A stretch of 64,000 nt of DNA from Dendrocalamus latiflorus (lineage: Eukaryota > Streptophyta > Magnoliopsida > Poales > Poaceae). The stretch is from positions 13,409,624 through 13,473,623 of the forward strand of contig CM029642.1 of NCBI GenBank assembly GCA_017311315.1, read 5' to 3'. Below the pieces are notes generated by a model. The model was not told the DNA's origin. It worked only from the letters and a program-made list of their open reading frames with translations, and ran no database searches. How positions within the stretch are numbered: position 1 is the first letter of the stretch; each line of letters starts with the position of its first letter. Positions 33,475-45,019 of the stretch are shown here, piece after piece. The translations under genes were made by a program, and so were the position numbers.

Positions 33475-34770
33475 GTTGCTTATTTGTACTCTGTAGAGTA
33501 GCCTAAGACACATGAGGGTCCTGGTGATCATTTATACATAGAGTGGGCTCCGCGCTTACATTTATACTCTGTAAAGTAGGCCGGGATGCACGAGGGACCT
33601 GGTGCTTATTTATACACCGTAGAGTGGTGCAGAGGCAGGGGGCTCCTTGCTCGCATTTATACTCCGTAAAGTGGGCCAGGAAGCGCAAGGTTCTGGCGCT
33701 TATTTATACTCCATAGAATGGCGCAGAGCGCGTCACCTCCACGCTTGTATTTATACTCTGTAGAGTGGGCCAGGGCGTGCGAGTCACAATGCTTATTTAT
33801 AATCTGTAGAGTGGGCCAAAATGCGCAAGAGTCTTGGCATTTATTTATACTATGTAGAGTGGCACAGAGCCTGGCAGCTCCGCGCTCGCATTTATACTCA
33901 ATATAATGGGCTGGCACGTGCAAGTCACAATGCTTATTTATACTCCATAGAGTGGGTCGGGATACACGAGGGTCCTTGTGCTTATTTATAGTCTGTAGAG
34001 TGGCGCGAAGCTCATTAGCTCCATACTAGCATTTATACTCCGTAGAGTGGCCTGGGACGCACGAGGGGCCTGGTGCTTATATATACTTCGTAGAGTGGTA
34101 TGGAGCCCGAGGGCTCAATGCTCGTATTTATACTCTATAGAGTCGGCTAAGACGCGCGAGGGCCTCGGTGCTTATTTATACTCTGTAGAGTAGCACGTAG
34201 CCTGAGGCCTGCACGGTCGCATTTATATTCCAGAGTGGGCTGGGACACGTAAGGGTTTGGATGCTTATTTATACTCTATAGAGTGAGCTGGGACGCATGA
34301 GGGTCCCGACACTTATTTATACTCCGCAGAGTGGACTGGGACGCGCGAGCGTCACGACATTTATTTATACTTCATAGAGTAGCGCAAAGCCCATCCGCTC
34401 CATGCTCGCATTTATACTCCTTAGAATGGGCCGAGACATGTGTGAGTTCTGACGCTTTTTATGCTTTATAGAGTCGCACGGAGCCTAGGGGCTCTACACT
34501 CACATTTATACTCCATAGAGTGGGCTGAGACACGTGAGGGTCCCAATGCATATTTATATTTCATAGAGTGGGATGGATCCCGTGAGCTCAATGCTCGTAT
34601 TTGTATTCTATAGAGTCAGCCGGGACGTGTGAGGGTCCTAGAGCTTATTTATACTCCGCAGAGTGGGTCAAGACACGCTATGATCCCCGTGCTTATTTAT
34701 ACTCTGCAGAGCGGGCCGAGATGCGCGAGGGTCCCAACGTTTATTTATACTTCGTAGAGTTGCGCGAAGC
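33475..34770. repeat. Long minisatellite, 46-48-bp unit
   Basis: Some 27 units built on TTATTTATACTCCGTAGAGT plus a GGGCC/GGCGC and GAGGGTCC segment. TTTATAC starts at 33561, 33609, 33656, 33703, 33750 and so on. Units of two kinds (GTGGGCCGGGACGC and GTGGCGCAGAGCCC) alternate irregularly, hinting at a higher-order unit. It sits just past the integrase end of the gypsy relic, where Tat-type elements are known to carry tandem repeats. Confidence 0.92.
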
Positions 34771-34847
34771 CCCTTTTGAATGAGGCATGCTCATCGTGTC
34801 GGTATAAAAAAAATACTTTATTTGACCCCATTTGCGTGGGTTTGCTT

Positions 34848-36260
34848 TTACAAAATTTGTACAGATGCCACGCGTGGGCACGCCAGCTTCGCATCGGTTA
34901 TGCGTAGTGGTACGAGCCCGCCTCCATCTAGGGTGTAGAGGTGGTACGATCCCGCCTTGAAGAAAACTATGATTATGTAGGGCCCCTCCCAGTTGGACTC
35001 AAGCTTCCCTACCATGGCAGCGTGGAAGGCCCTCTTCAGGATGAAGTTCCTTACCTCTAAGCGTTGTGGCTGGACCTTCTTGTTGTAGGAGGCTGTGATC
35101 ATTCGGAGGTACTTGGCGATGCTATGTGTTGCTTGAGCCCTGTCTCCATTAGTGAGGTCCAACAAAACACTATGCTCGTGTGGTGGAGTAGAGGCTAATA
35201 CACGATGAGACTTCACCTTGGGCTCCTTGGGCATCATGGTTTCATCCTCGAAGAGCAGCTTGAATGGAGTGAACCCTGTGAGACGTGAGGTCATGGTGCA
35301 CATGGATCAGAGCACTTTTGGCAACTCCTCTGGCCATTTTCCCTTGGGATGGTCCACCAAACACTTTTTCATGCTATTGGAGATGGTGTCATTTGCGCGT
35401 TTGACTGCCCCATTGGACTGTGGGTGGCCTAAGGAGGCATAGCACACCTTGATGCCCATGCTTTCACAGAATGCCTAGAATACCGTTGTGTTGAACTGCA
35501 AACCATTGTCAACTGTGATTTCCTTGGGGTCTCTGTAACAGCGTATGATATTCTGCCACTAGAATTTCTATGACGTTGTGGAGGTGATCTTGGCGAGAGG
35601 TACTACCTTGACCCACTTGGAGAAGTAGTTATAGGCAACGATAACGAATTGGAGATCTCTAGGGGCACAGGGTAGCAGACCAATGATGATCCCCTAGTGA
35701 GCCAATGACCACACAGGTGGGATTGGCTGGAGGAGGTTGGGAGGTGCATGGGAGAATCTCATCATCCATTGGCGTCCCTGACAACGCCTAACCAATTCTT
35801 TGGCACCCAAAACTGCTGTCGGCTAGTAGAAGCCTTGGTGGGCCCTTGGGGCTATGTGTGATCCGCATAGGCCATCGTGAATCTCCATAAGGAGTTCCTG
35901 GCCTTCTTGGTGCGAGAGGCAGTGTAGCCATGGAGCGCACACATCGCGTTTGTGAAGTATGCCCAGCAGCGGGGTGCACACACTGCGTTTGTAGAGTATG
36001 CCTTCCACTGGTTCGAAAGTTCTTGCTTGATGCACTAACCTCCAGAGTTCATGCGTGTCATTCGGCTCATTGCTCCCCTGAAGGAAGATGACAATCGACT
36101 GCCTCCAATCATCCTGCTACCCGACATGTAGTACACGAGAGGGCTTCGGCTACTCTTGTGGCACCGTCGTAGAGATTAGGACTTCAAAGAAGATGCTGGA
36201 TAGAGGCTTGTGCCCCTAGCTAGCAGCTTTTGCCAAGGCACCCCACACTGCCGGCCCGTG
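34848..36260 (-). pseudogene. Gypsy integrase relic
   Basis: On the minus strand the zinc-binding part reads LVEG/VEGILYKR, then GQELLMEIHDGLCGSHIAPR and ELVRRCQGRQ. The catalytic core follows with FVIVAYNYFSKWVKVVPLAK, DNGLQFN and PQSNGAVKRAN. A C-terminal stretch reads TGFTPFKLLFEDETMMPKEP and LESNWEGPYII, ending at 34848. Several in-frame stops are present (for example TAG for the usual residue after the GFY motif near 35825). Confidence 0.85.
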
Positions 36261-36264
36261 GTAT

Positions 36265-39200
36265 TGTAACATCCCAAAAATTCATTTTCTGTAAAAATTT
36301 AATTTCAAATTAATTATTTTAAAGTATTTGAACTTTATTTGGATTTATCTGAATTTTATTTCAAAATCTAAAGCAAGAAAATGTATTTTAAATATTTTAT
36401 TAAAGCCAAAACGAGTTCATTTTATTTTTCTCAACCTTCCCTAAATTTTATATAATTTTTGAGAATTTCTGGAATTATAAATCAATTTTAAATGTTAAAA
36501 AGTATTTTTATAAAATTATTAAAAGCAAATTTGAATTTAAAAATATTTTTCCTAAGTCTAAAAATAGCTCCAGAAATATTCTATGAATTTTCTGGAATTT
36601 TTAGATATTAATTAATATTTTCTAAGTATTTATAATGTTTCTAGTATTTTCTGAAAAGTAATCCGAAAATAAAAATCAATTTAATCCCTGGTTGCCACGT
36701 GTCGCTCTCAGATTAAATCCATCTCTTCACTTGATCTAATCTTAGCCATCCATAGCCACTTACCCCTTCACATAAATCCAACGGCATTGATTTATTCACT
36801 TGCCACGTGTCATCAATCCAACGGCCCGTACCCCTTCATTTCCCCTCTCTCTCACCGACGCGTGAGCCTCACCTGTCATATCCTTCTTCTTCCTTCCCTT
36901 TCTTCTTCCTCTAGCTCTCTCTCTCTCCTCCTCCATTAGAGCCGCATTAGAGCTCTTAAAACCGGTCGTTCCTTCCACCTTTAACTCCCGAACGAGTGCG
37001 CAATGAATGCCCCTATTCATCCCTCTCTAACTCCCGCCGTTTCCCGCTCTTTAATCCTCTCTAAAACCACCGGCCGCTCCTCTTCTCTCTCCGCCTATAA
37101 ATTCTTCTCCCCGTGCGCGGGCTCCCCTCCTTCGGCCCCCCTCTTCCCACCGCCCCTCCTACACCTCTTGTCCGAAAGTCCCGAACGCCAGAGCCGCCGC
37201 CCCATGCTGCCGTGCGTCGCCGCCGAGTCTCTCTCTCTCTCACTGTGCGCTGCCGCGTTTCTCGCCGCCACCGCCTTCTCCGGCCACCCTAGCCCCGCCG
37301 CTGCCTCCTCTACCCCGCCGCCCCTCGCCGCGCCGCCGCCGGCCGCCCGTGCGCCGGTGAGCACACCGGCCATGCGCCGCCCGTGCGCCCCGCCCCGGCC
37401 AGTAACACGTCAGCCGGCCCGCGCCCACGTGGCCGCCGCGTGTGCGCCGCGTGGCGCCATGTCGGCCGGGTGTGCCACCTCGGCCAACGCTGCGGTCCGT
37501 GGACCCGGTCCACGGTAGACCTGGCCCACATGTCCGAAAATTCAAAATTTGAATTTCTGCTAACGTCATAAATACATTTTTCAGTATAAAAATAAATTAG
37601 CAAAATAGCCTTTTTCTTTTTTCTCCTATTTAATCTTTCGGAAGCCATAACTTTCTCGTTTTAACTCCAATCGAGCCGTTCAAATTTCTAATTTTTTCTA
37701 AAATCATAAACTATCCAAATATGCACTCTTTTTGAATTTTATTTGTATTTGTTTGTTTTGTCTTTTCGCGCGTAGAATCCGACGTCGCCGAAGAGTTTGC
37801 CGAGCCGCAGCAAGAGGGACTAAACAGCGTACAAGAAGGCAAGTCTCCTTTGAACATTTTGCACCTTTGTTTGAGAAATGTTTTTGATTATTTTAAATTT
37901 ATGTGCATCGCTATTTACATAGAACCCTAATTTTGTCTTAGCAAGTTAGTTAAACCAATAATTGTTATGCCCTCGATTGAAGTTGAATGCCATGTACCCT
38001 TGTAACCCTAGGATCACCTTTATCTCAATAATGAGATTATTATAAATCTTTGATAAATATTAGAATGGTAGTAAAATGCTTAGTCATACTATTTAACTTT
38101 TGTAACCTTGAAATGGGAAATTATGTTTCATTACACTAGTCTTTGTATTTGGAAATTAGTGGCGATTGGTGTTGCCACTATTCTTTTAAAATAAAATAAA
38201 ATGTGAAAATTGTTTTAGACTAGGGCGGATGGTTAGTTCGGATTGGTGCGGTTAGCATGAGATTTTGTAAAGTGTATGTTCTGCCCTAGTCAATTAAGGA
38301 CCGACTCTTGTGATTGTCCAGACTGAGCACTACCGTACAACCCCAAGTCTATATGGGTACGACCTAGCTGATTAATTTACAATAGTCTAGTTTAGGTGCC
38401 ACCAGTGGAAAGTGGGTGCCAGGGATTTACTGGTTATTCACAGTGAGGGACAGGGATTTACTGTACTTATATGGCGCAAGAGGGGGCTTCTGATTGGGTG
38501 GATTTAACCCTTCAGCGGTGAAACCTTAGCGGGTGGTGTCTAGATAGACTAGAGTGAGGTAAAGGCTTTGTGATATTTTATCTGGGTCTCATGCCAAAGG
38601 AAGCATGGTGACTGTTAGGATAATTTATCTCTTGGGGGTAAAGTTGTACATCCTCTGCAGAGTGTTAAACTATTCGAATAGCCGTGCCCACGGTCAAGGG
38701 CGGGCAAGGAATGCATTCACATGGTAGATCTTTGGTTTTCGTTTTAAAATCAAAGTTTTGGTATCCCGAGAGTAGAGGGAACTCTCGGAAGGTTATCCAG
38801 GCGGTTGGAGCCAGTGTGGGTGGATGTAACCCGCTGTTTTAAACTTTATCGGTTAGAGCTGGTTAATTAGTGTTGGTGGATAGAACCTTCACTATAAAAT
38901 ACTTATTAGTTTAAGTTGAAACAATTACTTTGTTAAATTAATGCCTTCGAAAATATTTAATGTTATTTAAAATAAAACATTGCTTTGCGCAAAAGAACCA
39001 TATAGCCTTCCTTTGTTAAGCCCTGCATCTACTGCATTTCTTTCCCAAGATTTGCGGAGTACTTTATGTACTCGCATGCTGCACTAAAAATCAACTCAGA
39101 GGAATATAAAGCTCAAGAGGGAGACTACGACTACTTCGCGTGCGGATTCGACGAAGGATTTCCAGAGTACTAGGTTGCGCTTCCCCAGTCAATTGCCTGT

Positions 39201-39434
39201 GGCGTATTGATGGGTCTTTGCTGGATTTATCTTTTGCTTCCGCTGTGTTTTGTGTGTGTGAGGTCTTGAAACCTTAGTTGTAATAAAGAGACCTTTCGGT
39301 CTGTACTATCTATTATTGTAATAAGCGTAGTTGGTTATGTAATCATCGCTGTTTGACTGTGTGCACTAGCTTTAATCTGGGACTAGTGCTGTATTACACA
39401 GAGGGTATGGGTTTGGAAATCCGGGGTCCCGACA
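36265..39434 (+). mobile_element. Solo LTR (3170 bp) of a Tekay/Del-like gypsy element
   Basis: It begins TGTAACATCCCAAAAATTC and ends GGGGTCCCGACA, and is flanked on both sides by GGTAT (36260-36264 and 39435-39439). That gives perfect TG...CA ends and a 5-bp target duplication with no internal domain. The AT-rich start, pyrimidine-rich promoter zone with CCTATAAATTC (TATA at 37096-37101), GC-rich leader (37150-37520) and AATAAAGAG near 39284 fit a long gypsy LTR. The orientation of the LTR is set by these signals. The Tekay/Del name is by length and style only. It sits inside the minus-strand gypsy relic. Confidence 0.88.
37096..37101 (+). promoter_or_regulatory. TATA box of the solo LTR
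   Basis: TATAAA within CCGCCTATAAATTC, preceded by CT-rich sequence and followed about 40-60 bp later by CT-rich sequence suited to transcription start. It is the best TATA match in the LTR. Confidence 0.6.
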
Positions 39435-39439
39435 GGTAT

Positions 39440-39700
39440 CGACTTGACGTTGATCCCCAAAAAGTGCCACTCCCTCGCCCTAACACCAGAGTGGTATTTG
39501 GTGAGGTTGGGATCCTTGACTTGGTAGGATTTGCCGATGTGCCCCGCGAGAGAGCGAGAATTTGTGTGCACGAGGACCCTCTGGATCTGAGTGCCTTTAC
39601 CTTGCAAAGGCTAAATAGTAGGACCTTGTACTCCACCATGTTGTTGGTTGCTAGGAAGTTGAGTCATGTTGCGTACACCAAGCTTTGACTCTCGGGTGTT
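39440..39700 (-). pseudogene. Gypsy RNase H relic
   Basis: The minus-strand frames read NNMVEYKVLLFSLCKVKALR, then VLVHTNSRSLAGHIGKSYQ, VKDPNLTKY and FLGINVKSIP. The layout (N-x-x-EY...L, HTDS-like) is gypsy RNase H. The end at 39440 is where the solo LTR entered. Confidence 0.75.
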
Positions 39701-40235
39701 GTTTCGATGGCCCCCACCCTTACGCCTGCTGTGCCGTATGCTTCATCCGTATGTAAGGCCCACACTAGCTCCAAAGGCGACTAGCGAGCTTGCTGGCCTG
39801 CAGGGATTCATTCAACAATGAAGTATGCTAGTATCTATGACTTTATCATGATGTGTGTAATGTAAGTAATGTAAAAGGGAGCTAACTCGGCTGCCCACTT
39901 GGCGATGCAACCCACAGACTCTTTGTTTTGCAGCATCTCCTCACGAGGAAGGATGAGGGCATGGTGATGTTGTGTACCAGGAAATAATACTGCAGCTTGC
40001 ACGAAGCTATGAACAAAGCATAAGACAGCTTCTTGATCTCGATGTAACGCGTCATCTCTCCCTATAGGGCTTCAGAGACGTAGTACATCAGACGCTGGGC
40101 GGAGCCTTCCTCCAACATGAGCAACGCGCTAACTGCATGCAGTGTTGTTGCTAGGTATAGCAGTATCAGAGCCTTTGGTGCTGGACACGCGAGCCTGGGG
40201 AGCTTGGCGAGGTACTCCTTTAAGTCTTTAAAGAC

Positions 40236-41040
40236 CTACGGGCACTTGTCGGTCCATTGAAAGTTGCCTGGGCCACGGAGTGTCTTGAAGAAGAGCAGCA
40301 CTTGCTCCGCCGCCTTTGACAGGAAGTGGCTGAGGGAGACTAGGTGGCCTGTGAGCCTCTGGACCTCCTTGACTGTCTTGGAAGCCTTCATGGATAGTAT
40401 ACCATCGATTTTGTCAGGGTTAGCTTTGATTCCTCCCCCAAACTCCAGGAATTGGAGTAGCTTGCCCATTCGGGCTTTAAAGACACATTTTTTCAGGTTG
40501 AGTTTTATTTTGGCCCGTCGAAGATTGTCAAAGGTTTCCTGGAGTTCTGCGCCATGGGATGCCGCTCGCCTAGTTTTGACAACAACGTCATCGACGTAGG
40601 CCTGGACGTTCTGGCCTAGCTGCAGCGCGAGGATGAGGATGATGAGCTTGGTGAAGGTGGCCCTGGCATTCTTTAGCCTAAAGAGCATCCTGACAAAGCA
40701 GTATGTCCCTCTGGAGACTATAAAGCTTGCCTTAGCTCTGTCTTCCTTGGCTATACATATCTGGTGATATCTGGAGTAAGTGTCGAGGAAGGTCATCAAC
40801 TCGCACCCCGATATGTCATCCACCAACTAATCAATGCTCAGCAAGGGATAGTTATCCTTGGGGCACACCTTGTTGAGGTTGGTGAAGTCGACGCACATGC
40901 GCGAGGTGCCATTCGACTTCTTCACTAGTACTAGGTTGGCAAGCCACTCAGGGTGGACCGCTTCCCTGATGATACTAGAGGCAAACAGTTTGGCCACCTC
41001 CCCTTTGGCAGCCTCTTACCCGTCAAGGATCATTCATCTC
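40236..41040 (-). pseudogene. Gypsy reverse transcriptase relic
   Basis: Reads VKKSNGTSRMCVDFTNLNKV and CPKDNYPL, then an in-frame TAG (40828-40830). It continues ISGCELMTFLDTYSRYHQI, ASFIVSRGTYCFVRM, the catalytic YVDDVVVKT, and LNLKKCVF...LEFGGGIKANPDKID. All are canonical Ty3/gypsy RT motifs, with MPFGLKNA-type text altered to MLFRLKNARATF. Confidence 0.88.
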
Positions 41041-41683
41041 ATTTGCTATTTTACTTGCTTTGCATTGGGGTGCATCGCTAGCTTGTGTTCAATGGTAGAG
41101 CACTCCACTCCAGTGATATTGTTTGGCGATCATGCGAAGAAATTTGCATTCTTGCGAAGCACCTCCAGTAGGCTTCACTCGGCCTCTAGGGTAAGGCTGC
41201 CTCCCAACTTCAATGGGTCCTCTAGGTTGGGTGGCACCCTTTTTACGCCATCGTTGGGCCTCGGCTTCGGCGTCCACCCTAGAACAGAGGGATGATGCAT
41301 CATCGAGAGAGGGCTTGATACAAAGGGAGGGAACATTGCCAAGGGAGGTGTGGGTCTTTTGCTTACGGCGTGCACCTTCCAGTGGGATCTCCGCATGCTA
41401 AATTCAATCTACCGTGTGAGATCCTAGTTGCCAAACATTGTGATGACCCCCTTGGGGCCCAGGAGTTTCATACACAAGTAGTTGTGATGCGGGATCGCCC
41501 TAAAGGCGTTGATGTTAGCTCTTCCCAAGATGGCGTTGTAAGGATATTGGAGTTCTACCCTGTCGAAGTTAATGACTTCCTACCTGCTTTGTTCTCCTTT
41601 CCCGAAAGCTACCGCGAGCACCATCTGCCCCAACGCACTGACCGTTTGCCTACTGAAGCCTTGCAGAGATTTACTTGGTTGCT

Positions 41684-42148
41684 CTAGCCTACTTCATGGA
41701 TGCTCATCTGGTCAAAGATGTCGACGAACAAGAGGTCCGTAGAGTTGCCTCCATCTACTAGGACTCGCCTCACATCGCACCCCGCGATGTTGGTCAAGAT
41801 TACCAGGGGTTCTTGGTGGGAGAAGTCCACTCCCAAAGTATCCTCTACCTTGAAGGTGATATCCGCTCGAGCCCATTTCATGACCATGTGTGCAGGGTAT
41901 GTGGCAATGTGATGAATTCGGCGTGCATAGGCCCTCCACTGTATCTTGGAGGGGAATTTAAGACATGACCCACCTGTAACGACATTGATCACTCGGCGGG
42001 GGCCGGCCTTAGGGCCTTGGATTCGCAATATGCTTGGCAGGGGATGGATAAGTGGTACCTTCGGGGGTTGTCGTACGTGTGCCACCACCGCCACCCTCGT
42101 GTTTTGGGCATGCTCCTTGGATACACTCTCACGCAATGCCACGATCAT
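41684..42148 (-). pseudogene. Gypsy aspartic protease relic
   Basis: Contains ITFKVEDTLGVDFSHQEPLV and DVRRVLVDGGNSTDLLF. VDGG(S/N)S is the plant gypsy protease active-site signature (D-S/T-G variant). The frame reaches this point through a linker containing RVINVVTGG, typical between gag and protease. Confidence 0.8.
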
Positions 42149-42290
42149 GGGGCAATTGTGAGTGAGGTGGTCCCCTCAGCCATGCACTTTGCACCATGGT
42201 CCTTGCTGGCACTAGTCCTCCCGCCCCCGCCCCCTTCTGCACCCGCGACCCCTTTGGCCGGGGTCATGACCTCCGGGGGCAATGCTCTCC

Positions 42291-43006
42291 TCAGCGCCTC
42301 CTTCGATGCCAAGGATGTACCTGGGCTGGGGCCCCATTCGCTGCTTGCGGCTGGGGCCCTCCTTCGGGGGCTGTAGGAGTGGGCCTGACTTCGGTGGCGG
42401 ACGGGGCAACCTCTGCATTGCACCGTGTTGCATCCTCTTCTGCCCTTGCATACTCCTCCATCTTATCAAAAAGTTTGGCCATTCTTCCTATAGGCTTCCG
42501 CGTGTTGTATTCTGTGAGTGGTCCCTTTTGGAGGCCACAGATGGCAGTGTGAATGATGATCATGTCGTTGACGTCCTTTACTTGGCAACGGACCTTCGCG
42601 AAGTATCTGAAGTATGCCCGCAACTTCTCCCCCTGCACTTGTCTCACTGTGAAGAGTTGGTCGGCATCGACCTGCTCCACGTAGTTGTCTTGGAATTTGT
42701 TGTGCATGAGATCCCGGACATACCCCCATGCATACACCGAGCCGAGGGCAATAATAAAAAACCTAGAAAGCGTGACTCCTTGAAGAGTGAGCGGCAACCT
42801 CTTCGCCTTCATTGAGTCGTCTCCCCCATCGCTTCGATGGCCATTTCATAGCCATGCAGGAACTCGTAGGGGTCCGTGTTGCCCTTGTATGGCTCCACCG
42901 TAGGCATCTTAAAGTTTTTCGGCCAGACGTTCTGCTGTAGGCCTGCACAGGGGGACTCGGGGTCCCACCCGCTGAGAGGCACTGCGGGCTCCAGCGTTGG
43001 CCTCAC
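42291..43006 (-). pseudogene. Gypsy gag relic
   Basis: Reads FKMPTVEPYKGNTDPYEFLH and GYEMAIEAMG, then after a frame change LPLTLQGVTLSRFF, VRDLMHNKFQDNY, QVQGEKLRAYFRYF and VNDMIIIHTAICGLQKGPL. This matches the retrotransposon gag fold (GDDATKA...W...L...RF order). The nucleocapsid part is degraded. Confidence 0.8.
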
Positions 43007-43569
43007 GACTCTCCGTCCCTTCTGTGGCCACCTTCGCTACCGCCACGGCCGGAGTCAGCTGACTCCGACTCTCGTACATTTCATGCATGGTTCTCTATAG
43101 GTTCGCCAGCTCTTGCTACAACGTCCTGCAGATCACCTCAAGGGCGTCTCTGCTCGCATCCTACATGGGGGAGGACGGCCTCTGCTCTATGTATGGTGAC
43201 GGTGATGATGTTGATGCCAGCAGAGACCCCTGCTTAGACGGTGTGGACCCTGGTGTTTCCGTCGGGAGCTGTGGTCAGCAATACATAAAGTTCCAAAACA
43301 CTGCAACAATATAATTAGTCTAAAGCATCTAAATTGTTCCTTCGTACAAAAATAAATTGTAATAAATCTAGCCATGCAAAACAAATTATAACAAATCTAG
43401 CCACGCAAATTGCCCTGGCCATCCGACTAGTTTACTAGCATTTTGCTGGAGAGTTGAGAAGCCTGGAAAAGCTCCGCCTGTGATTCTGCTCTGCCCAGAA
43501 TAGCAGGTGAGGTCGGCCTGGCCTGGTCTAACAGAAATTTTAGCGCGAACCTGGGTTGGTCCGAACCAG

Positions 43570-44020
43570 ATGGTAGCACAACTCACACAATCTCACATCC
43601 CCACCGCCAAAGAGGCGGCGAATCGAAAGACTTCCCTCGCGACCTCACCGAGCCGTTCGTCTCGTCCTCCCGCGAAGCCTTCGACCCGCAAAATCCCAAA
43701 ACCCTAGCCACGACGAGCTCTCCCCTCGCGCGCCGCTCCCGTATCTGCCGCCGCGGCGAGAGTTCCTGGCTCTGTTGGTGCCGGAGGGTAGACCAGGAGA
43801 GGGAGAGAGCTAGCTGAGCGGGGGCGATGGCGTCGACGGTGCTGGAGACGACGCCGGCGGCGCACGAGGAACTGGAGAGGCTGGAGCGGCTCGCGGTGCG
43901 CGAGCTGCAAAGGGAGCCTGCCAACGCGCGCGACTGCCTCTTCCAGTCCCACGGCGCCCGCCACATGCTCGACCTCGTCATCTCCACCTCCGATAAGCTC
44001 TCCCAGTGGCTGTCCGAGCT
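43570..44020 (+). pseudogene. SF3A3: SF3a60 (SF3A3) first exon and leader, captured fragment
   Basis: From the ATG at 43827 the frame reads MASTVLETTPAAHEELERLE, RLAVRELQREPANARDCLFQ and SHGARHMLDLVISTSDKL. That is the conserved N-terminus of splicing factor 3A subunit 3, a U2 snRNP component. Similarity ends at codon about 64, and the rest of the roughly 500-residue protein is absent. The GC-rich 5' leader (43570-43826, with CTAGCC and CCGCCGCGGCG) appears to be included. Immediately downstream is Helitron helicase sequence, so this is a captured piece, not a working gene. The domain is known to bind U2 snRNP partners, but the fragment lacks the zinc fingers. Confidence 0.8.
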
Positions 44021-44027
44021 GAAAAGA

Positions 44028-44190
44028 TGTTGGCCTATATTTGCCGAAGCAGGTCTTCTGCCATGGGCAAACTGTATGTGACGTTATCTAGAGTAACAAA
44101 CAGGACCAGATTGAAGGTGTTGATCAACAACTCACTGTCTACCTGAAGATATGGCCAAGAATATTGTGTACAAGGAGATTTTTTTTTTCA
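44028..44190 (+). pseudogene. Helitron Pif1-like helicase, C-terminal fragment
   Basis: Reading through two small frame changes gives DVGLYLPKQVFCHGQ, LYVTLSRVTNRTRLKVLINN and PEDMAKNIVYKEIF. These are the C-terminal Pif1 motifs of plant Helitron helicases. It follows the SF3a60 fragment directly. An additional A after CATGGGCA (about 44069) breaks the frame. Confidence 0.8.
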
Positions 44191-45019
44191 GTTCAAGTTG
44201 TGCACATGTTTGTAGACAGTGTGTGTTCAAGCTGACCGCTCTCTGAAATTTCATCAAAAGCGTAGCTATTACATGTTAAAACAACAATCTTTGTGCAAAT
44301 AATATTGAAATACTCTGTTGCTTAAGCAAAAATTGATGCTCTCTATATTTGACAATGCTCAACATTAAAATATAACATAGTAGTCTGCAACCATTCGGCA
44401 GAGCATTTGCAAATTCGGAGAAGAAGAACTGGATAGCAATATAACCTTCATTGGACACAAAATCAGAGAAGATCGGCGGTGGAGGCGGCCGCCTACCAGA
44501 CCGATACCACTCAAGGCATATGCGCCATCACGCTATCCTGGCTGCGCGCTCCACTCATAGACCAACTACTCTGGCCATCGATGCAGATTTGGACTGAAGT
44601 GTTAGGTATAGAGACATTGAAGTACTAGGTGGAGAGAGAAGTAGCAATGAGTAACCAACCACAGATAACTGGATAAGGTTATAATATAAGCACCACAAAG
44701 CGTGTTTTTTACGTTTCCAATAGAACAAAAGCATGCGATGCAATTTATAGTTAAAATTCACACTTAAATAATGGCTTCCTCTAGGAAATATATAAAAGAA
44801 AAATCTAACACATAATTTAAAATAAAATAACGTGTAATCCAAAATAAAATAAAATACTCATACCTCAAGTGTATATATGTTAAATTATGCGCATCTATTG
44901 ATCATCTTACTTAAAAAGAATTAACATTTGATTAGATGAGCCAGCTGCGCAGTTACATGGGCCACCACGCTAGCAAAACACATGCACGTGATTTACTTCT
45001 CGTCGAAGACGTTAATTAG
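44191..45019. other. AT-rich spacer, no gene seen
   Basis: No coding signal. It would be the place to look for a Helitron 3' end (short hairpin followed by CTRR). I could not pick out a convincing one by eye. Confidence 0.5.

Larger units (their letters stand above)
28970..43260 (-). mobile_element. Old Tat-like Ty3/gypsy element with antisense ORF (nested host)
   Basis: Read on the minus strand, the order is gag (43006-42291), protease (42148-41684), RT (41040-40236), RNase H (39700-39440) and integrase (36260-34848). This is the Ty3/gypsy order, with RT/RNase H before integrase. Beyond integrase come a 47-bp minisatellite, a 67-bp repeat, and a plus-strand relic resembling the antisense ORF of Tat-type elements. 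A solo LTR (36265-39434) is inserted between RNase H and integrase. All coding parts carry stops. LTR borders were not resolved; 28970-29520 may be LTR-derived. Confidence 0.75.

Noticed and set aside
33657..33923. Repetitive open frames in the 33.5-34.8 kb array
   Set aside because: They are produced by the tandem units; no start context, no domain, and stops in neighbouring units.
37003..37518. 171-codon frame starting MNAPIHPSLTPAV
   Set aside because: It lies inside the solo LTR, downstream of its TATA box, and reads only GC-rich leader sequence.
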